The notes under the pieces: model-generated
Told to the model about the DNA's origin: nothing
Database searches by the model: none
What the model saw: only the letters and a program-made list of their open reading frames with translations
Made by a program: the position numbers and the translations under genes
In this document: one piece after another, positions 25,301 through 37,948 of the stretch
Layout of the letters: the number at the start of each line of letters is the position of its first letter
Position numbering within the stretch: position 1 is the first letter of the stretch
Assembly: GCF_040954835.1 (NCBI RefSeq)
Contig: NC_090711.1
Span: 9,059,501-9,123,500, forward strand
DNA from: Lepisosteus oculatus
Lineage: Eukaryota > Chordata > Actinopteri > Semionotiformes > Lepisosteidae
Direction of reading: 5' to 3'
Length of the DNA: 64,000 bases

Positions 25301-28300
25301 GACTGTATTTATTCTCAATGATTAAGTTAGTACTTTTATAACAAAGCAGTGCACAGCCTTTGGATTTAAGTTGTCATGAAATGACTTCATTAAGCTACCC
25401 ATGCAGAACTAGGCCTAGACTAGTGTATTTACTGTCAACTGCACTGTCAAGCTTCAATGAACTGTAGACAAACTGTTGAAATGCACGTACTGTAGTTTAA
25501 ATGATTAGCTTGAGCCACAGCCAGAGCCAATATGAATAAAAGTGTATGTAGTCTTCACAACGTAATAACTGACGGATCTTAACTGCTGAGTGCCTAGTCC
25601 CAACGTAAATTAAACAATTAAGGTTAATTGCTTGATGCAGATTTTTCAGTATCAGAAAGGTTGCAACTTGACATGATTACCGCACCATGTAACTGCAACA
25701 ACCCTTTACTTTTATAAAGTTATACATTTAAAAGCCTAATGATGCAAGGTCCATCTGACCTGCATAACGCATAACAAAATGCCTTGAGTTTTGTTCAGTA
25801 GAGCCTGAAGTAAAGAATCAAGGATTATTTTCCAATCATAGGCAAGTTCAAACTGTGGTGTCAGATGTGAAAAATTATTTGTAACACGTAATACACCACT
25901 ATCTAAAGACGAGACCGTAATTGTTCAGTGCAAAGAATTAGTCAGGTAATATTATTTAATGTAGAGCTTTTAAGGTGAACATGCAGTTTAAGAATCATCC
26001 TTTCACACAGGACAATACAATTGCTTTTAAATCCATTCCCTTGTGATGCAGTTATTTCCCTGCAGGTCTTATTTTGTGCATATTATTAAAAACAAAACAT
26101 AAGGCCATTCAGGTCAAAGTCAGGTGGGGCACTCATTGTTACGACAGAATGTTTTACATGGGTTTAAGATCTTAATAACCATTCTATAATGATGTGGACG
26201 TGCCAGTCCAAAGGCTTCAATCCATCATCAAACAGTTCCAACAAGAAACTCTCAGGAGTCTTTTATCTTTTATACTGTAAAACCACTCTTGAGTCCGTGA
26301 AGCGTCATCGGCATAAATGTGTCATTCATTTTTTGTAACGCTTGTAACACATCATTCAGCTACCGTAAGTTCAATCACACCACCTGATTCGTGTATAGAA
26401 TCAAGGAGGTTCTAATATTAATGTGCTATTTTAGCAGATCTCACACACTCTCTGGCTGAAATATTAGAAACCCCCAGAGAATAAAGTGATGGGCCTTTGC
26501 AAGCAGCAAGACTAGCTTGAACAGGACATGACATGTACTGTATACCACAAGGTTCTGAAATGCTATCCCTTCCCTTTCATCCAGCAGGATCCTCTTCAGG
26601 GGAAGTTGTGAGAAGGGAAATAGTGTGTGAGGCCATAATGCACTTTCCACTGATTCCACCAGTGTTCCCAGATGGTGATCTGTGGACGTCTCTGGACCAC
26701 AAGGTTTTTCAAACCGTGCCCTGCCACTGAGGGAGTCTATTTGAATGCTAAGATCCTGACCAGTTGGTGTATTAGACAAGTATTTACTGTCTCTAAAAGC
26801 AATTTGAAATCTGACAATGTAGATGTGCAGTATTGAGACTTCTAATATGTAGCAGTAAAGCAGCTGTGATCTCACCATTGTGAGCCTGGCACAGAGGAAG
26901 TATTTGAGGAGTCCATATGTGCAGCTCTTGGAGCCACAGCTCCACTTAAACTTAAAGAAATTAAATTAAACAGAATATGGTACTCTATTTCCTCGTTTGA
27001 ATAAGAGGGGGAAGTGTACCAAAGTCACAGTTTGCACTGTTTTAAACTGTCTGGCCTACAGTATGTCACTCTGTTTAGTGAATTAACATGTACTATAGTT
27101 CCATCATTCTGTATTTTTAGTATGATGGTCAATCAATTGAAATATACAGTTGTAGAACTCAGTTAGTATCAGTAAACTGCTACAATAACTTTGTTCACTT
27201 TGTATAACTTTGTATCATTTGTGTTGTATGAGAAATTGTGAAAGTTTTAGAATCATAAAAATTAAGTGAAGGGGAATAAAATTAAAATATTGACCTACTG
27301 TATAAGTCTTATACAAACCTCAAATGCTGAGACCAGAGTATTTAGGGAAAAAAACACAATTTTCCCTCTCACAATCCACAGAGAGCTGAGTGTCATTGAT
27401 GTAACAGTTTTGTTCCTGAATATAAAGCTGTCCAGTCGCACTACTGTAATAATGTCCAGCTTTGGAAAAGAACAGAATGCTCAATTTTTCTGTCAACAGC
27501 ATGCAAAAGGTATGTCCTGGACAATAAATGCCAAAGCCAGGAATTAAAAATGAGTTATCTGTTACAGTAATTGTAAAGCAACAGAAATTCAAACACAGTA
27601 ATGTGGCCCAGACTGTGTTGAGTTTGCTAAAATTGATGGGTTTTGTAAACCTCATCCAAAAGAGGGGAGTCATAAGATGTGCAGAGTACTGCTTTCATTT
27701 GAACCTGCAGACACGGAGAAAACTATAAAAACTATAGAAAGAGGAAATAAATCTCAGAGAACTTCAATCACAGAGGCACTGGTGTGAATACCAACACATT
27801 ACAAGCAATGGCTGTAAGGCTGAAGTGTTGCTGTGTTTGGATTTTTTCAAAGACTTGTTTTCCTTGACACTTTTATTTTGCACAGATGTACATTCCAAAC
27901 CAGAAACTAGTTTAGAGCCCAGCTTGCCTGTGCAGGCAGTATAATTGCTTGTTGCTCTGTTTTGTAGCAATAATCTCTTTACAAAACACTATTCTTCACA
28001 TGAAACCAATTAAAAGATATCTGCAAGCCAGTTGTCTGACTTGCCAGAGGTAATATCTTGTTTATTAAGTGGCAAGCAGCCAAAAATATGAAAATGCAAC
28101 CTATTTTGCAAGGTTATAGAGATTTGTCCACTATTTTCTGTAATTGCCTCCAGCAACAGCATGACTCTTTGATGTTATAGCAGATCACCCAGGAACTTGT
28201 CGAGCCTGTCACTGTCCTAAATGAAGAAATTTTCATCCCACATAAAAGTCATGTAATCATAATCAAGTATGTTCATTGAAAGACTTTTTAGCTATCTGTT

Positions 28301-28470
28301 TAATGCCTATGAAGTTTGCAACAATGAAGCAAATCTATAGGGGGGACAGTTTTAACCCCCAACCTCAAGGTTCACAGTCATAAAACACACTACCTGTAGC
28401 TCTTCACTTTACATTAGTACAGATTCAAATTAAAGATGCATTAAAGTACAGAGAAATAATCTATATTATG
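19346..28470. other. Non-coding stretch; one small SINE fragment
   Basis: About 9.1 kb with no recognised exon. A fragment at about 21,690-21,770 ('gcagtggactggtgttctgtctagagta') matches the 3' body of the SINE family. A minus-strand ORF of 145 codons lies at 26,441-26,878 but resembles no known family. A CpG-free, hairpin-capable GC patch sits at 20,546-20,585 (aggggcc / ggcccct). Confidence 0.45.
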
Positions 28471-28476
28471 TCACAA

Positions 28477-28772
28477 CTAGGAGCATGTTGGTGCATTGGT
28501 TAACTGCTGCCTTGGAACCCTGGGGCCCTGGCTTCTATCCTGGATCTGGGGTGGTGTTTGTACGTTCTCCATGTATTGGCATGGGTTTTCTCCAGGGGCC
28601 ATTTTCCTCCCATAATCCAAAAACATACAGTACCAGTGAGTTAATTGGCTCTGGGGAAAATGGCCCTGGCATGAGTGTGTGCATCTTTCTGCCTGTGTAT
28701 CTGCCCTCAGGCTCTGGCTCACCCACAATCCTGAATTGCATGAAATGGTTAGAAAATTGGTGGATGAATAGA
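28477..28772 (+). repeat. tRNA-headed SINE relic, copy 4
   Basis: The head 'ggtgcattggttaactgctgcc' resembles an A box. It is followed by 'gtacgttctccatgtattgg', 'cattttcctcccataatccaa', 'gttaattggctctggggaaaa' and an 'aaattggtggatgaatag' tail. Part of the body (the 'ctggcgtcccatccagggt' block) is missing or replaced, so this copy is internally rearranged. Confidence 0.8.
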
Positions 28773-29162
28773 AATTGTCAAAATTATCTACTTTGATAAA
28801 TAGATGTTATTATTGCACATATACTGTACATAGGACTATTCGTGCACTTAAAAAATGCAATAGTCTAGGTTTAGCATCAAGAGAAGATTTAGAGAAACTA
28901 TACAGTTCAGCAACGCATGGGCATTGAAGTCCTTGAGCCAACTGTTTTTGTTTTCTGAAATCCAGAAGCAGGATAATGCCACATCTGTGGTACTAACTCA
29001 AGAATACAGGAAACAACCGCCACCAGCCCACTTTCACCAGCTGACTGCAGCTGCACAGGAAGAGCAGCAGAAATTCCCACAGTGGTCTGTCTGTCCAGGG
29101 GCTGATCAGGTCTATGCATCATCCTGCCAGGAGTTTAGCTACCTTCAGCTAAGTCATACATG

Positions 29163-29715
29163 ATCATAATAATAATAATTGCTTACACTTATATAGCGCT
29201 TTTCTGGACACTCCACTCAAAGTGCTTTACAGGTAATGGGGACTCCCCTCCACCACCACCAATGTGCAGCTGAATGATGCGACGGCAGCCATAGTGCACC
29301 AGTACACTCACCACACATCAGCTATCAGTGGGGAGGAGAGCAGAGTAATGTAGCCAATTCATAGATGGGGATTGTTAGGAGGCCATGATTGGGAAGGGCC
29401 AATTGGAAATTTAGCCAGGACACTTCTTTTCGAGAAGCACCCTGGGATTTTTAATGACCACAGAGAGTCAGGACCTCAGTTTTACGTCTCATCCGATGGA
29501 CGGCTCCCGTTTACAGTATAGTGTCCCCATCACTAAACTGAGGCATTAGGACCCACATGGACCGCAGGGTGAGCGCCCCCTGCTGGCCCCACTAACACCT
29601 CTTCCAGCAGCAACCTTAGTTTTTCTCAGGAGGTCTCCCATCCAGGTACTGACCAGGCTCACACCTGCTTAGCTTCAGTGGGTTGCCAGTTGTGAGTTGA
29701 TATGGCTGCTGTGCC
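29163..29715 (-). repeat. 5S rRNA-headed SINE (SINE3-like)
   Basis: On the minus strand the element begins with a 5S rRNA-derived head. The plus strand at 29,632-29,712 reads 'ggtctcccatccaggtactg', 'accaggctcacacctgctta', 'gcttcagtgggttgcc', which follows the reverse complement of vertebrate 5S rRNA over its internal promoter region (ggtctcccatccaagtacta, accaggcccgaccctgctta, gcttc). A body of about 450 bp follows. It ends, reading minus, in 'agcgctatataagtgtaagcaattattattattat', an (ATT)n tail like those of other fish SINEs. It looks near full length and fairly young compared with the tRNA-headed relics. Confidence 0.85.
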
Positions 29716-31352
29716 TCTTCCTGCAGCAGAGAACCTGAAGTTTGTGTTGTCTTTCAGAATAACAGAAAACACAAGATTTAACTGCATGACGTTTAACCAT
29801 TTCCTTGTCAGATTTTGTGAATAAAAAAAACTATATATCTTCAGGCACATCTTCAGTTTTCCACACCAAATGCCCACACCTTTTTTTGTTTCAGAGCTAG
29901 TATAAGACGGTTTAGTGTGCAGGCTTTGAACAAACATGATATATTGTCCAAATATCCCTTATTTCATAAAAGCAGAAAAAAAACATATTGAAACAATGTG
30001 CAGAAAGGTGAACAAACAGAATGCCTGCTGGTTGCTTACCAGATCACAGATTAAAAGAAGACTGGAAGTGTAACTGAGAGCAATAAATCAAATCAGAATG
30101 CGATAAAGGTAAAGAGAAAGCAATCCGACCCTTCTAGCTTGTTTGGATCTGAGTAGGCGATGGACCTAAACGTTTCTTTTAAAGAGTCATAAGCTCAGCC
30201 CAGGACGAGGCTTTATAAGCTTTGGTCAGGAGGATTCACAGGAGGAAGAATTTATGGGACACAGATTGTACCACCGGACACAGGAGAGAACTCCGACTCC
30301 AGAGAGGAACGTAGGCGTTGTCTTTCTCTGGAGCATAATATTGTTCAGAATGGCCATGCCTGGGGAAAATGCAATGATAGAAGCTAAGGACTAGACAGAA
30401 TTTTGTTTCTTTGTTGTGGCAGAAAAAGGCACCCCAGGTTACCAACCAGAGCTGTTATCACAGAATAATGCTGCTGGATTTTTATTTATGTAGGATTTCT
30501 GTATTGAGCTAGTCTGTGGGTGCACTGATGGTTCTGGAAGACAAAAGAACTTTTTACTGGGGAAAAGGGCCCTAGCATTCTTACCATTGCTAGGTGGTGT
30601 CGTCAACTACAGTACATAATTCCTGCTTATTGTGTCACTATCTACATGTCCATGACATCTGCAATGACTTCGTATTTCATGCACAACAGAAGAGCAACTG
30701 TGTAAAATAAGCACATCGAATCTGGTACATTCATATCAAGAACTAATCCCCCTTGACTCAAATGAGGAGCAAAGCATGATAAAGCTCTTGATCCGCAAGT
30801 CTTGCGTGAAATTACTGAAAAAGTACTTTTAGCTGAACTCTGCTCTACAATGATTGATGAAACACAGGGATTCTGCCAACATGGAAGACGTTGTGGTTTG
30901 TGTAGGACAATAATAATAATTGCAAGGGTTGATTGTGATATTTGCTTCCACACTTCAGTTTTTCCAGCTGTCTTCAATTTTTGAAGAGGGTGTGGACTTT
31001 CTGGATTTCATTTTTTTCCCTTTTTTTTTACTTTTTAAATAATATTTAGCAACACTGTTCATTGGACCTCATGAATGAAATGCATGGTATGCAAAGGTGT
31101 TGCCACAGGAATGCTTACACTATTTTCTTTGAAGGTGTTTGTAGGCGGGGGTGGAGATGAGGAGGGGTTGGTGTGCCAAGGAACACTTTTATTAAAGTAG
31201 TAAGTATGCCTTAGGCCCTTCCCAACTGTAAGCTGGAAAACACCACAGTATCTAAACGACCGACATACTGCTTAAATGCAGTAAATCCTGTCATAAATGA
31301 AAATAAAACTGTTCAAAACAGTGACATGTTAAATATAAACTGACTTTGATTC
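29716..31352. other. Non-coding stretch, nothing recognised
   Basis: No supported gene or repeat. Short open frames at 30.2-30.4 and 30.6-31.0 kb lack family resemblance. Confidence 0.4.
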
Positions 31353-31660
31353 AGCCATCCATCCATTTTCTCATTGCTTCTTCGAATTCAGGGTCATGGG
31401 AGAGCTGGAGTCTCTCCTAGCAAGCACAGGGTGCAAGGCAGAGCACACCCTTGGCAGAAAGCCAGTGCACCGCAGGGCAGACACACAGACACAATCGCAC
31501 ATATGAGGGCCAATTTTCCCAGGAGCCAATTAACTTCGCAGCATGTTTTTGGACTGTGGGAGGAAACCCTCACGATCATGGAGAGAACATACAAACTCCA
31601 CACAGATCCAGGGCCTAGTGCTGCATGGCAGAAATGCTAACCACTGCGCCATAGCATCTC
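31353..31660 (-). repeat. tRNA-headed SINE relic, copy 5
   Basis: It starts at the tail with 'ccatccatccattttctca' and continues in reverse with 'agccagtgcaccgcagggca', 'ggccaattttcccaggagcc', 'ttggactgtgggaggaaacc' and 'acatacaaactccacacaga'. It ends in the head 'gctaaccactgcgccatagc', where the A box (ggcgcagtggttagc) is nearly intact on the minus strand. Confidence 0.85.
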
Positions 31661-33700
31661 TGCCATTTTAAATCATTTAAAACAAATGCTGTGCTTGAAA
31701 TAATCAAATTATCTTTTGCAGAGATAGTGAAATAATACACACCATGTGTGGAAGGCTCTGTAATATTCTTTTCTCATTTTGAAATGATACGAAATGAAAA
31801 CCTTATTTTTAATAATGAATTAAGAAAGTGTAGAAATGGATTGATGTTTATTATCCACATAGAAATAAAACCATTGTAGATAATTTTTAAGTCCAAGGTA
31901 TGTCCACTGCATCTTTTTGTTTCTGCTATGATTAATAAGGCACCAAACAAAAATGCACAAATTAAATGTTGCTTCAAGATCTGACTGCTTTCCCCACATT
32001 GAGATCATGCTGCTACGGTATGTGCAGTCAAATTCAAAGAGATTTTTATAAGAGATTCTATATGATTGTTTAATCCCGGTGGACATGCTAAACAGGTTGA
32101 ACAATGACTAATTCTGTATTGCTTTTTTCATTCGGCATTCATTTTTTTTCCCAAAAGGATTTATCTGACTCCCAGGTGTACATTTATAATTTATTATTTT
32201 ATTGTGTAAGGTAATAGGGGAGGAACTGATGCTGTAGAACAAGATTAACCCATGATCTCAAGAATGGAAACAAGACTCCATTTGCTTTGGTACATACTGT
32301 ATATACAAATAGTATTGCTGCAAAACAGAATGACTGATAGACAATACAATGAATATATCCTGATATGACACCAAATAACACCACTCCTGGCAGTGTGGAA
32401 CCCTGTATCTGCTCATTTTCACTGCAGCCGAGATCTTTATATAGATCCCTGAATTGATCCACCAAGTTGCTTGTTCAGAAGCTTTGCAAGTTTTTTTTTT
32501 TTCCAGTTGAAAAGCTGGAGATTTTTAGTGACTCAAGAAACACATCTCAAAAACTACCTCCTTTTAAGGAAGGTCATCCAGGAAGGGAAAAACAACTAAA
32601 GAACTCAACTTAAACCTTTAACTAGTTTTTAAGTTTTCTGATGGATCAAAATCTACCCGTTATCTGAATCCTCGGGCCCAGGACATTTGTCATAAACAAA
32701 TTGGGAGCAATTCAAGTCATACATCTGTGATGCATGCTTTGAACCAGATTGCAGATGTCTTTTGGGGTTTTGTCCTGTGTTAAAGGGCTGTTACACACCT
32801 TTGCTGCACCTCTGAAGAGGTGTCTCATATTTATCACTTACCTGTTTCTTATTTGTCATCATTACAGGAATTAAATAAAGATATTTAATATTTGTATCTC
32901 CACTCTTAGTGTAAATATTGACATCTATATTTGAGTGTTGGTTGCAGTTTGTATTGATCTTACCTGTTGTTGATCCACAGTGTTGTCCTCAATTCCTGTC
33001 TGTTCCACCATTTTGTGTCAGGTTACAGAGCCCTGCCTCACCCCTGGTTTAAATGGAAGCTTACCTGTCCATCAAGAGGAGACAGGGGGTGGAGCTTCTG
33101 AATATTAAACCTGGCCCTCAGTCACTGTGGTGAGTAGATCTTTGTCTGTGTGCTGTCAAACACCTTGGTTTATAGCAGGCCGGTACCTATACAAGTAGGG
33201 GGAAATTCCCTGGAGAAACTGCAGTTTATTATTATTTCTTGAATATTTGTCTTTCTCTTATATAAATATTTGTCTTGTAACACAGTACTTTGAGTAAACA
33301 TGCACTGGTTGTGCACTTTATTTTTCTGTTTGGCCTATTTTCAGCTGTGACTGCCCCCGGACAGACTCCCCAGAGGTCTGGTCCCACGGCCCTTTGCTCT
33401 TGCCCAGCCTTGATGATCATGTGCTGGCCCACTGGTCTCCGAGCCCTAGACGCCGCTCCTCATCCTAGATCTGTGCATAGGCATTCAGTGTTTCAAACGT
33501 TCAGCCTGGCAAGTGGGGCATCCGTGTCCATGACATGACTCCTGTTCACATCTCAATAGAAAGTCGCTGTATTAAAGTTGATCACAAAACAAAATGAAAG
33601 TCACTGTTAAACAAAGAGCACAAGCAAGTGCATTGTCCTAAGAGAGGGCCAGCAAGTAAGGCTGATGGACCTGATCTATGAAGTTCTGTGCATTTAGATT
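31661..33700. other. Non-coding stretch, no gene recognised
   Basis: An 82-codon plus-strand ORF at 33,290-33,538 starts with a hydrophobic stretch that resembles a signal peptide by chance. No downstream exon or family match supports it. The patch at 33.0-33.5 kb is GC-richer than its surroundings and may be an old repeat I cannot name. Confidence 0.4.
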
Positions 33701-33709
33701 GACATCAGT

Positions 33710-33935
33710 CGCTACACATGTGGTGTCCTATAGTTACTAGACAATTCTTCGCAAACCTTCACACTTGGATGATGATTTGTCGAGCTTGGAGATGTGTCAT
33801 AACTAGTGATCTCCCAGTACGCGGTCTGTCGTTCACAGACTGTGGTTTGGCAATAACATCTTGCCAGGTTAAACATTGCTGGATGTGAACATCCCAGACA
33901 GGGCGACATCCAAGATAGTGATGATGCCATTGACA
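33710..33935 (-). mobile_element. Tc1/mariner transposase fragment (degraded)
   Basis: One minus-strand frame reads VNDRPRTGRSLVMTHLQARQ around 33,790-33,845. This closely follows the linker between the two helix-turn-helix units of fish Tc1-like transposases (typically VNDRPRTGRPRVTTPAQDRQ). Residues before it (HIQQCLTWQDVIAKPQS) are compatible with the first HTH. The frame is soon closed by a stop after IIIQV, and no DDE catalytic domain or inverted repeats were found nearby, so this is a short dead relic of a plain DNA transposon. Confidence 0.6.
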
Positions 33936-36900
33936 AATTGGTTTTTTGAGCTGCAGGGCGTATTGCTTCTTTTTTGTATTTATTTTTCACTTTCACCACT
34001 CTACACATTCAACAGGTTAAATGTGCCCAATCACCTTTCACACTAATGAGGTGATTTAGCACTGATGCGACAAAGACACTTAAGAGTATCACAGTCACTC
34101 ATGAATGATCAGTCAAAATGTCACTAAAATGATTTAATCAATATTCAAAATCCATATACTTTAATATTCTAAAAACACACATGGATGAATCAGTAATAAA
34201 TTCCTTCTGATGCTCATTATATACACATTGAAATATACTATCCATGCTTCTAACACGTATGCTTATAACACATGTGAGTATTTCGATTGTGTGTGAATAT
34301 ATATATTTTCCTATCAAATACTGTAGGAAATATTCATTTATTTGAACTACAGTGAAGAGTTGGAAGGCACAATACAATTTCTTTATCGTGCTTTCCAGTA
34401 CAACACTGTTAATCCAAGGAACTGACAAAATCACAAACCAACAATTTGAACTGATAATTTGAAACTACAGAAGTAGTAGTTCTCAAAATCTCTGTCATAA
34501 TAATTCTCTACTAACAATTCCAGCAATTTGTTCCAGCGATAGCTTGGCAGTTGTTCTGTATTAAAGAGGATTTACTATTAATTGGAGAACAGGCCATATG
34601 AAATATAATCTTCCGAGGATGACAACTCTGCAGTTTACCTGATTAATGTACAAAGCCTCTTTGGGCTTCTGTCATGTACTTCTATTAATTTATCCTGCTA
34701 TACAAAGTTCAAACCCCCAAATTTGTCTCTTGTCTTCATAATAAATGCACTGTAAAGAGCACCAGAACCAGGAACATCAAAACCAGGTCCTGTGGTTCCC
34801 CCACATTTGAAAGTGGGGACTTCGGGCCCCCTCACATCCTGTGGCAGAAAAAAAAGGTGGTGGCAGTTTGCAGCTCTGTCAGACATAAATAGAAGCTTTT
34901 CTTTCCTTGGCTGCAGAAATAAAGTGAGGCCTGTCCAGTCTTGCCCGCCTTGTCAACTCGCTGTCCCTCTATTTCTGAAGAAAAGGCCCAAACACTTCCC
35001 ATCAAAAGTGCGCCAGTTTATCAGCAGGGAGTGAAAGTGTAGGCAGATTGCACTGCGCGGACTGCTCAGCATTGGAGAGGGGTCAGGGAGCAGTACTCAC
35101 AAAACTTTCAACACCTCTTCAAAGTCTGCTGCCCTACAGAGTTTTCTGAACAATTTACTTGGTGTTTAGAACAATTCACAAACCCCACCATTTAGGTGAG
35201 AATGGCAGGACCCTGCTTAGCTATTGTATCGTTGCTGAGACCCATTGTCTGATCGGTAATTTTTCTATTGCTACAGTTTGATCTGTAAAGGGATACTGAT
35301 CTAGTACGGGATACTCTGCAAAACCTGACTGACAGTCCAAGCCATGGAAAAGTAAAAAACATCCCTGGCTCTGGTGCACAACACAATCAAAAACACAAAA
35401 CTGCAGTTGTGCAGTTACAAAACAAATGCTTGACCGCACTAAAACGTGAGTAATTGCATGCAGCCAACCTAGTTGTGCATTCCACACAAGCCAGAAATGG
35501 TTGTTTCCAGCAAAACCTCAGAACAGTGAGTAGCCTACTACTCCTGTTTAATGGGGATATTATCATACAAAAGTACCGAATAAGACTTTCAGAAAACAGG
35601 ATGTCAAAAACGAATGCTACATAAAAAGTCACAAAACATTCTTACTCCAAGAATTAGGAAAAAAAAATAGTTCCAAGACGTGCTGACTACTGAACTAGAG
35701 ACTACATTTAACACTGTTTTAACTCTAATAACAACAACAAATGCCACAGTGTGCCAGAGAGTAATGAACCGGAAACGTGTCTCCACTGTGTCATGACAGC
35801 CCTCATGGGACAATGCTTGAGCGCACAAAAGGTGAACAGCTTTGAGAAAGGCCGCTATGAGTCAGACACAAATACACAACCGTCTGAAATCAGGTTACTT
35901 CATTGATGATGGTGGCTACACATGTTTAGCATTTAAGTCAAACTGTATTGTTGACTTTTTTTTTAATCTCTTATTGTGTACAGAAGTGTTCCGGCAACTT
36001 GGTTTTAAAAGCAGCTCAAACTCATACTAACATTCCGCTTATTGTATTTTGTCAAATCCCTCCCGTAGGCTACTGTAATAATAAGAGGAATGTGCTCCAT
36101 CTAAGCACGTCCAGACACCTTAGGATCTGTGCACCAAAAGATATCGACTGCTTTGTGAAACTTGTCTTTCACCGACTTCTAGCAGTAACACAGTAATACA
36201 GTATATAAAAAAACAAAGGAAAGAAAAAACATGCATTCACATAACATTTATTAATATCAGGCTTGGATACATGGAAGGCTCCAGGAAAGGATTTTATACT
36301 TTCAAGGATGACACCTCAGGCCCTAGGATAATTTTGACACTCACACTAAGTCAGCAACCCCTTCGCACTGCTGGAAAACAAGGTGATAGTTTGCCAACGA
36401 GATGAACAAGCGCCAAAATGTGAGAATTGTTCTTTCTGTTCATTGTCCATAGGTGTATCATAACACAAATTTGGTAAATAGCACATTTACAGTCGAAGCA
36501 TGCATTTAATATATGGACGCTGGCATTCCAGAGGCCAAATGTTGGCCTTATCACCATTTTGATCTCAAGATTTAAACTGCCTCCTTCTTGGAAACTGCTG
36601 TAAAGATTGCTAAGAATTTTAGCAGATTTCATCAACACACAAATTGGCTTCAAACTGACGCATCACAAATTGGCACATCACAAGTTACTGCAATCGTTTT
36701 TATGCACACAATGCATCATCATCTGCTGGTGAAGTGTGCCTATAACACCAACTGTTCTAGATTAAAAAGTGTGATTATCGATTATGTTAATATTTCCAAA
36801 GAAGGCCAATACCACACATGGAGAAATGGGCTTCATCACAACTACACTGCCTGTGAGATCACCAGTTTATTCACAAAATTAAAACTGCTTGTGACCTAGG

Positions 36901-37780
36901 AACTGCTTCACTGACTAAATTAATACATCAGCACTAATAGCAGGTTCAATTTTAACACTCACTGGATAGAGAGATAGTTTTTATAGTTTTTATTCCCACA
37001 CCAAGTTGTTACCTGCTTGGTAAAACGTCCTACAAAGCAAACTGGTCCTATATAAAATATATTATAATAAATATATATTTTATTTAAATTTAAATTTAGT
37101 AATTTTCCATCTAGGGACAAGGTATTCGCAGGCAGGTAGGGTTTCTAAGCAAAGCCCATTTCTTCTGTTGCAGAAGCACAGCATAAACCACAGACTTCTA
37201 CTGCTAGAAGTCTATTTAGCCCTTAAAGTCCAAACATGATAGGGATCCACCTGAGGAAAATGTGATTTAAATACAGTTAAACACTGCTCCCATGTACTCC
37301 AAGATGCACACCTGACCTGCACTGCTCAGTTGCACCACTGTGATCAATATATCAACAGTCTGAATACTGCTCTCATTGTAAATCATCAATTTGGGAAGGG
37401 CCCCATGACAATTCTCAGCCATTTAGTATACTAAATCATTTCAGTTAGGAATGGGAAACTGCAGCCCTACTGAATGATGGTACTCCAGAACCCCTGCTGG
37501 CCACCCCTGATCTGTAAGATGGAAGAGACTTCAGAGCTCAGAGATTCAAATGCAGACAAAACTGTATGAAAGATCAGGGGCTTCACAAAAGTCCAAAACT
37601 GAGTCCAACAGAAAGACAAAGCAAATGTCTGACTCCATGTAACCAGTAGATGTTTGACATCAGTGTTTCTTGAAATGTGTCCCCTAAGGAGAGGAAACTA
37701 CGAACAAGGATTTCACGACAGGCGGGACAAGCACAAAATCCCTCGCGTATAAGCAATGTGATGTTTGAGATGTGGAGGTT
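33936..37780. other. Non-coding stretch, no gene recognised
   Basis: About 3.8 kb with moderate CpG retention around 35.0-36.1 kb and a pure A/T tract at about 37,045-37,105. No exon was recognised. A short fragment of the 'ctggagggnc' type repeat lies near 37,448-37,512. Confidence 0.4.
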
Positions 37781-37948
37781 CTAAGGCCATGAAAAACGGG
37801 ACATAAAGCAGAGCGCAGAAATGAGGAGTCCTGCGACCAGCTGCTTGCTTTTGATGGGAGATTCTGGGTAGAGTAGCAGGCTGAAGAATGCTTTGATCAG
37901 GTCTTCCCTGTCTTTACCGCTCATTGTGGAGCTGGTGTCAGTCGACAT
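37781..37948 (-). CDS. Unassigned 55-codon ORF, possible microprotein
   Basis: Starting at the ATG at 37,948, the frame encodes 55 residues: a polar N-terminus (residues 1-18, including GKDREDLIKA), an amphipathic piece (FFSLLLYPES, 21-30), a basic KSK and then a hydrophobic run QLVAGLLISALCFM (36-49) ending in SRFSWP. There is an in-frame TGA five codons upstream, and the base at -3 is G. The patch is less AT-rich than its flanks. It lies 1.7 kb upstream of TTLL9 on the opposite strand. I do not recognise a family. It may be a real tail-anchored-like microprotein or a chance ORF, and chance is more likely without conservation data. Confidence 0.2.
   Translation of the reverse strand: MSTDTSSTMSGKDREDLIKAFFSLLLYPESPIKSKQLVAGLLISALCFMSRFSWP

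Noticed and set aside
26441-26878. 145-codon minus-strand ORF
   Set aside because: No family resemblance, no domain, no splice partners and CpG-poor surroundings; length alone is not enough in 64 kb.
33290-33538. 82-codon ORF with signal-peptide-like start
   Set aside because: The hydrophobic start is AT-rich chance sequence; the rest resembles no secreted family and no downstream exon fits.
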